From a bacterium (GTDB lineage Bacteria; Patescibacteriota; Microgenomatia; Levybacterales; UBA12049), in the NCBI GenBank assembly GCA_021824155.1, contig JAKALN010000008.1:1-32494 (forward strand): a DNA stretch of 32,494 nt, read 5' to 3'. The translations under genes and the position numbers were made by a program. Positions 29,969 to 32,494 of the stretch are shown piece after piece; positions within the stretch are counted from its first letter, which is position 1; each line of letters opens with the position of its first letter. Under the pieces are notes generated by a model. It was not told the DNA's origin and searched no databases. It worked only from the letters and a program-made list of their open reading frames with translations.

Positions 29969-30509
29969 ATATTATTTTTTTTAAAGCTGTTAGTGCCCTT
30001 GATTGTAAAACCCTTATATGGTCAATGGGTTTTTCCAGTATTTGGCTAATTTCTTTATTATCTTTTTCCTCTATAAACTTTAAAATAATTATTTCCCGGT
30101 AATTATCGGGAAGAAGTTTCATTTTCTCAAATATAACTTCCTTCAACATTTTACTGTGCAGTAAATCTTCAGGCAGTTCTTTATCATCGGGAAGTGTATC
30201 CTTTAGTTCTTCGTTTAGGCTTATTTTCTGTTTTCTTGTCCTGTAATGGTCTATCACAATATTTCTGGCAATTCTAAAAACCCATGCTTCAAAAGGTACT
30301 CCGGTATTTTTATACGACGCAATGCTTTTCCAGATTTTTATAAACGTACTTTCGGTTAAGTCTTCCGCATCTTCTTTGTTTCCGGTTTTAAAATAAATAA
30401 AGCGGTAAACTTTTTCCAAGAGCAGGTCATAAATTTCCCCAAAAGCATTCACATCTCCTTTTTGCACTTTTTCTACCAGTGCCTGCATCTTTTTAGAATT
30501 TCCATTCAT
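29952..30509 (-). CDS. ECF-type RNA polymerase sigma factor
   Basis: In this 185-residue protein, region 2 is complete (AFGEIYDLLLEKVYRFIYFKTGNKEDAEDLTEST split over 22-55, F-I-K-I-W-K, W-V-F-R-I-A-R-N-I-V-I-D-H-Y-R). A short linker leads to region 4 (L-P-D-N-Y-R-E-I-I-I-L-K-F then a helix-turn-helix E-I-S-Q-I-L-E-K-P-I-D-H-I-R-V-L-Q-S-R-A). Sigma regions 1 and 3 are missing, as in all ECF factors. It directs RNA polymerase to a small regulon; the overlapping downstream gene is its likely anti-sigma factor. Upstream bases 30518-30543 carry the motif also found before the third operon gene, which suggests autoregulation. Confidence 0.93.
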   Translation of the reverse strand: MNGNSKKMQALVEKVQKGDVNAFGEIYDLLLEKVYRFIYFKTGNKEDAEDLTESTFIKIWKSIASYKNTGVPFEAWVFRIARNIVIDHYRTRKQKISLNEELKDTLPDDKELPEDLLHSKMLKEVIFEKMKLLPDNYREIIILKFIEEKDNKEISQILEKPIDHIRVLQSRALTALKKIIYEKRN

Positions 30510-30517
30510 AATTATTA

Positions 30518-30543
30518 ACGAAGAATATATAAAAACGAAACAG
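30518..30543 (-). promoter_or_regulatory. Motif before the sigma gene, possible autoregulated promoter
   Basis: On the minus strand CTGTTTCGTTTTTAT is followed by TTCGTTAATAA. It resembles the direct repeats at 29145-29176. No sigma-70 type pair is obvious. Confidence 0.35.
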
Positions 30544-30545
30544 TA

Positions 30546-30944
30546 CTATATTCGGGCCGCGGATTTTTCTCTTCTTATGTGTCTTGCCCAACCCCTTGAA
30601 GAAGGTAATGGCATTTCAGGAATGTGGGTAATTGATTCTCTTACCATTCTCATAGGAGTTTTTAAGCGGCTTCTCTCTTCTGGGGTAACATAATATATAC
30701 TGGTTTCGTCAAGCATTGCTTCTCTAAATCTATCCACGTTTTTTGTCCCGTTTTTTAGGGCGTAGTCTTTGGAAACTGCTTCATGGTAACCTCGCAAAAG
30801 TCCCCAGTGTCTTTTTACCGTTTTTTGTATTGCCGGGTGATGTTGTAGTTTTGCTTCCCAGCTTCTTGCGGTTTCGTCCCATGAGGTAGCATTCATTCTT
30901 CTAATTTGGGTTTCAGTTTGCGAAATTGGTCTTTCTACTGACAT
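30546..30944 (-). CDS. Small basic protein, unknown
   Basis: I chose the ATG at 30944 (132 residues): an upstream in-frame ATG at 30983 lies before the predicted transcript start and would add a hydrophobic stretch made from promoter DNA. The product is rich in Arg, His and Thr, helical, and without signal or membrane segments. W-E-A-K-L-Q-H-H-P-A-I-Q-K-T-V-K-R-H-W and T-P-E-E-R-S-R-L-K-T-P-M-R-M-V-R-E are its most ordered parts. I do not recognise it. Its promoter (30963-30991) is divergent from that of the MazG-like gene. Confidence 0.65.
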   Translation of the reverse strand: MSVERPISQTETQIRRMNATSWDETARSWEAKLQHHPAIQKTVKRHWGLLRGYHEAVSKDYALKNGTKNVDRFREAMLDETSIYYVTPEERSRLKTPMRMVRESITHIPEMPLPSSRGWARHIRREKSAARI

Positions 30945-30962
30945 ATTGAGGCAGATTGGCAG

Positions 30963-30991
30963 ATAGTAGCACAAAAAAAACACTAATTCAA
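30963..30991 (-). promoter_or_regulatory. Promoter of the small basic protein
   Basis: TTGAAT (30986-30991), 17 bases, TACTAT (30963-30968), read on the minus strand. Confidence 0.6.
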
Positions 30992-30999
30992 TGATTATT

Positions 31000-31029
31000 T
31001 TGACAAGAGATTTATTCTTTTGTTAGTAT
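31000..31029 (+). promoter_or_regulatory. Promoter of the MazG-like gene, leaderless
   Basis: TTGACA (31000-31005), 17 or 18 bases, TTAGTA/TAGTAT (31023-31029). Transcription starts near 31035 and the ATG is at 31039. It is divergent from the promoter at 30963-30991. Confidence 0.6.
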
Positions 31030-31038
31030 TTGGTAATA

Positions 31039-31629
31039 ATGGAAAGCGGTGAAAGTTCTGCAAATCTTGTAAGTATTCAAAGGGAAGTTGAACTTGTCAG
31101 AAAAAGGAAACTGATAAGAGACGGTTATTTGGATATTTTTAAAAAAAAGGAAAATCCGCCGGTTACAAGAAAAGCTCTGGATAACGAAGAATACCTTTTG
31201 CTTCTTGACGAAAAATTGGAGGAAGAAGCAAAGGAATGGATGATAAGTAAAAACCCCGAAGAACTTGCAGATGTTATGGAGGTTATAGAAGCGCAGTGCA
31301 CAGCCAGAACGAGAAAATATACACTCACTTCTTTAACAAGGGTTCAGCAATCCGACCTTGAATTAATTAAAGCAATAAGAAAAGTTATAAATAACGGAAA
31401 TACGGATATGGATATTTTTAACGGGATGTTTTTGTCGCAAATTGAAAAATGGTCTAATACACATGATTTTAAAGATTTGGCAAGAGTTTTAGGAATTACA
31501 TATGCGGCAGGGCAGATTTCCAGACCCTTTACGGAAATCCCGGGATTGGAAGATAAACGAAGGGAAAAATACCGAAAGCTCGGAGGATTTGCCCAAAGAG
31601 TGGTGCTGGAGCCCTTGTTACCTGTATAA
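31039..31629 (+). CDS. MazG-like all-alpha NTP pyrophosphohydrolase family protein
   Basis: In this 196-residue protein the first 95 residues follow the small MazG-like/phosphoribosyl-ATP-pyrophosphohydrolase pattern: K-L-I-R-D-G-Y near residue 25, then D-N-E-E-Y-L-L-L-L-D-E-K-L-E-E-E-A-K-E-W and N-P-E-E-L-A-D-V-M-E-V-I-E-A with the metal-binding E-x-x-E and E-x-x-D pairs. The family usually has about 100 residues and ends in a K-R-G-G-F-type motif; here Y-R-K-L-G-G-F-A-Q-R-V-V-L-E-P-L stands at the very end, so about 75 residues are inserted between. It may remove damaged nucleotides. I start it at ATG 31039, not at a TTG three codons earlier, because the promoter lies directly upstream. Confidence 0.65.
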   Translation: MESGESSANLVSIQREVELVRKRKLIRDGYLDIFKKKENPPVTRKALDNEEYLLLLDEKLEEEAKEWMISKNPEELADVMEVIEAQCTARTRKYTLTSLTRVQQSDLELIKAIRKVINNGNTDMDIFNGMFLSQIEKWSNTHDFKDLARVLGITYAAGQISRPFTEIPGLEDKRREKYRKLGGFAQRVVLEPLLPV

Positions 31630-31630
31630 T
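31625..31630 (+). promoter_or_regulatory. -10 box of the 111-residue protein, leaderless
   Basis: A perfect TATAAT overlaps the end of the MazG-like gene, 8 bases before the next ATG. No good -35 is visible. Confidence 0.4.
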
Positions 31631-31638
31631 ATAAAGTA

Positions 31639-31974
31639 ATGAATAATCATCCGGAAGGGCAAAGCGGAAAAATAATACGGGTTAAGCAATTTGACGGGTT
31701 TACGAAATATGAAAAGGATTTTACAGACCCGGAACTCGAAAGACAAATAGATGCATCTGAGTCGGAACCCGGATTTGCCCAAAGAATAGCGGACGGGGTA
31801 ATGGGTGCATTAAAACCGGAAGATGATCCCGCGGATATGCAACATAATGTAATTGGCAGAAGAAGGATGCACCGGAGATTGCGTGAAGTTACATTGGCAA
31901 ATCATGGCGGGGAAACAGCAGAAGCACCCGGCGGCAAAGTAGTTGAGTTTAGGCCGCGGATAAAAAAAACCTAG
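31639..31974 (+). CDS. Small charged protein, unknown
   Basis: This 111-residue protein has no known domain, signal or membrane segment. The charged N-terminal half (K-I-I-R-V-K-Q-F-D-G-F-T-K-Y-E-K-D-F) gives way to a short helix (F-A-Q-R-I-A-D-G-V-M-G-A-L), an Arg-rich patch (G-R-R-R-M-H-R-R-L-R-E-V), and a Gly-rich end with V-V-E-F-R-P-R. The Arg patch may bind nucleic acid. It lies 9 bases after the MazG-like gene and 3 bases before the nuclease gene, so it is co-transcribed with the nuclease at least. Confidence 0.7.
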   Translation: MNNHPEGQSGKIIRVKQFDGFTKYEKDFTDPELERQIDASESEPGFAQRIADGVMGALKPEDDPADMQHNVIGRRRMHRRLREVTLANHGGETAEAPGGKVVEFRPRIKKT

Positions 31975-31977
31975 TTT

Positions 31978-32494
31978 ATGTCTAAATATTATAATCCTCA
32001 TAGAAAAAGCAATTTATTTGATAAAAACTCAAAAGAATCTTTTAGGTTAAGCCGTTCAAAAATAGATTTATTCCTTAATTGTCCGCGGTGTTTTTATCTG
32101 GACAGAAAATTAGGAATTGCACAGCCCCCGGGATTTCCTTTTTCTTTAAACTCTGCCGTAGATAAATTATTAAAAAAGGAGTTTGATATTTTAAGGGAGA
32201 AGGGCCAGCCGCATCCTTTGATGAAAAAATTCGGTATTGATGCGGTTCCTTTAAAACATGAAAAACTTAACCAGTGGCGTGATGCATTAGCGGGGGGAAT
32301 AACATACCTGGATAAAGACACAAACCTATTTATAACAGGAGGAGTTGACGATATTTGGGTAAATCCTAAAGGGGAATTTATAATAGTTGATTACAAAGCC
32401 ACGTCTAAAGATGAAGAAGTCAGCCTTGATGCCGATTGGCAGATAGGGTACAAAAGGCAAATGGAAATATACCAATGGCTTTTTAAGAAAAACG
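31978..32494 (+). CDS. PD-(D/E)XK superfamily nuclease, RecB/Cas4-like (3' truncated)
   Basis: The frame opens with ATG three bases after the previous stop and runs off the window after 172 codons. It starts like RecB-type nucleases: L-S-R-S-K-I-D-L-F-L-N-C35-P-R-C38-F-Y-L, then G-G-V-D-D (metal Asp 124 or 125), I-I-V-D138-Y-K140 as the D-x-K of the catalytic core, and Y-K-R-Q-M-E-I-Y-Q-W as the final QxxxY helix. Such proteins cut or trim DNA, often beside helicases (AddB, RecB) or in defence. The missing end could hold a third and fourth Cys for an Fe-S cluster, as in Cas4. No Cas gene or array is seen. Confidence 0.85.
   Translation, partial: MSKYYNPHRKSNLFDKNSKESFRLSRSKIDLFLNCPRCFYLDRKLGIAQPPGFPFSLNSAVDKLLKKEFDILREKGQPHPLMKKFGIDAVPLKHEKLNQWRDALAGGITYLDKDTNLFITGGVDDIWVNPKGEFIIVDYKATSKDEEVSLDADWQIGYKRQMEIYQWLFKKN

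Noticed and set aside
30945-30983. Upstream ATG at 30983 for the small basic protein
   Set aside because: The extra 13 codons are promoter DNA (they contain the -10 box) and would give a hydrophobic stretch unlike the rest.

Overview
The window is A+T-rich and densely coded, with short genes and many small proteins of no recognisable family. Three things fit a Candidate Phyla Radiation (Patescibacteria) genome, probably Microgenomates-like: minimal versions of core genes (a 150-residue EF-Ts, a ProRS without the usual editing insertion), rpsB-tsf-frr without pyrH, and palindromic A+T-rich intergenic repeats. This placement is an inference from gene content; no rRNA gene is present.

Layout. 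(1) Positions 1-5122: the end of a sugar transferase gene, then an HPr-kinase-like protein, a PqqD-like protein, an unusual fusion of an ER-type signal peptidase domain to a nucleotidyltransferase domain, a full-length ABC exporter, and a secreted, C-terminally anchored protein. The kinase/PqqD/nucleotidyltransferase/ABC set resembles the tailoring and export part of some lasso-peptide (RiPP) loci, but no precursor or cyclase lies in the window. (2) 5123-8480: rpsB-tsf-frr from a strong promoter, with a leader that can hide the rpsB Shine-Dalgarno, then the site-2 protease rseP. (3) 8600-13140: glutamate dehydrogenase, glucose-6-phosphate dehydrogenase, a stand-alone tRNA-binding domain, a 2H phosphoesterase, a small hypothetical and a four-helix-bundle (23S IVS type) gene. 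(4) 13195-22406: housekeeping genes proS, a DHH-like phosphoesterase, HIT, rpsU, ybeY, dnaX, ybaB/ebfC, prs, recR, a charged hypothetical and cysS. (5) 22403-26132: small hypotheticals and three tandem secreted-protein cassettes with similar ribosome-binding sites, near-identical terminators and (two of three) the same promoter-hairpin. (6) 26240-32494: lineage-specific small proteins, a DUF2090/IolC-like aldolase, an ECF sigma factor/DUF5667 membrane protein/secreted protein operon, a MazG-like protein and a 3'-truncated PD-(D/E)XK nuclease.

Three themes stand out. First, many gaps in regions 2-4 carry one family of imperfect palindromes. One copy holds the four-helix-bundle gene between its arms, so the empty copies look like internally deleted relatives. 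Second, many genes have a -10 box only about 8-15 bases before the start codon, so their mRNAs should be leaderless or nearly so. Third, the window has a strong cell-surface and secretion theme: the exporter cluster, the three secreted cassettes, the site-2 protease and the sigma/anti-sigma-like pair could belong to one envelope programme, though nothing here proves that they do.
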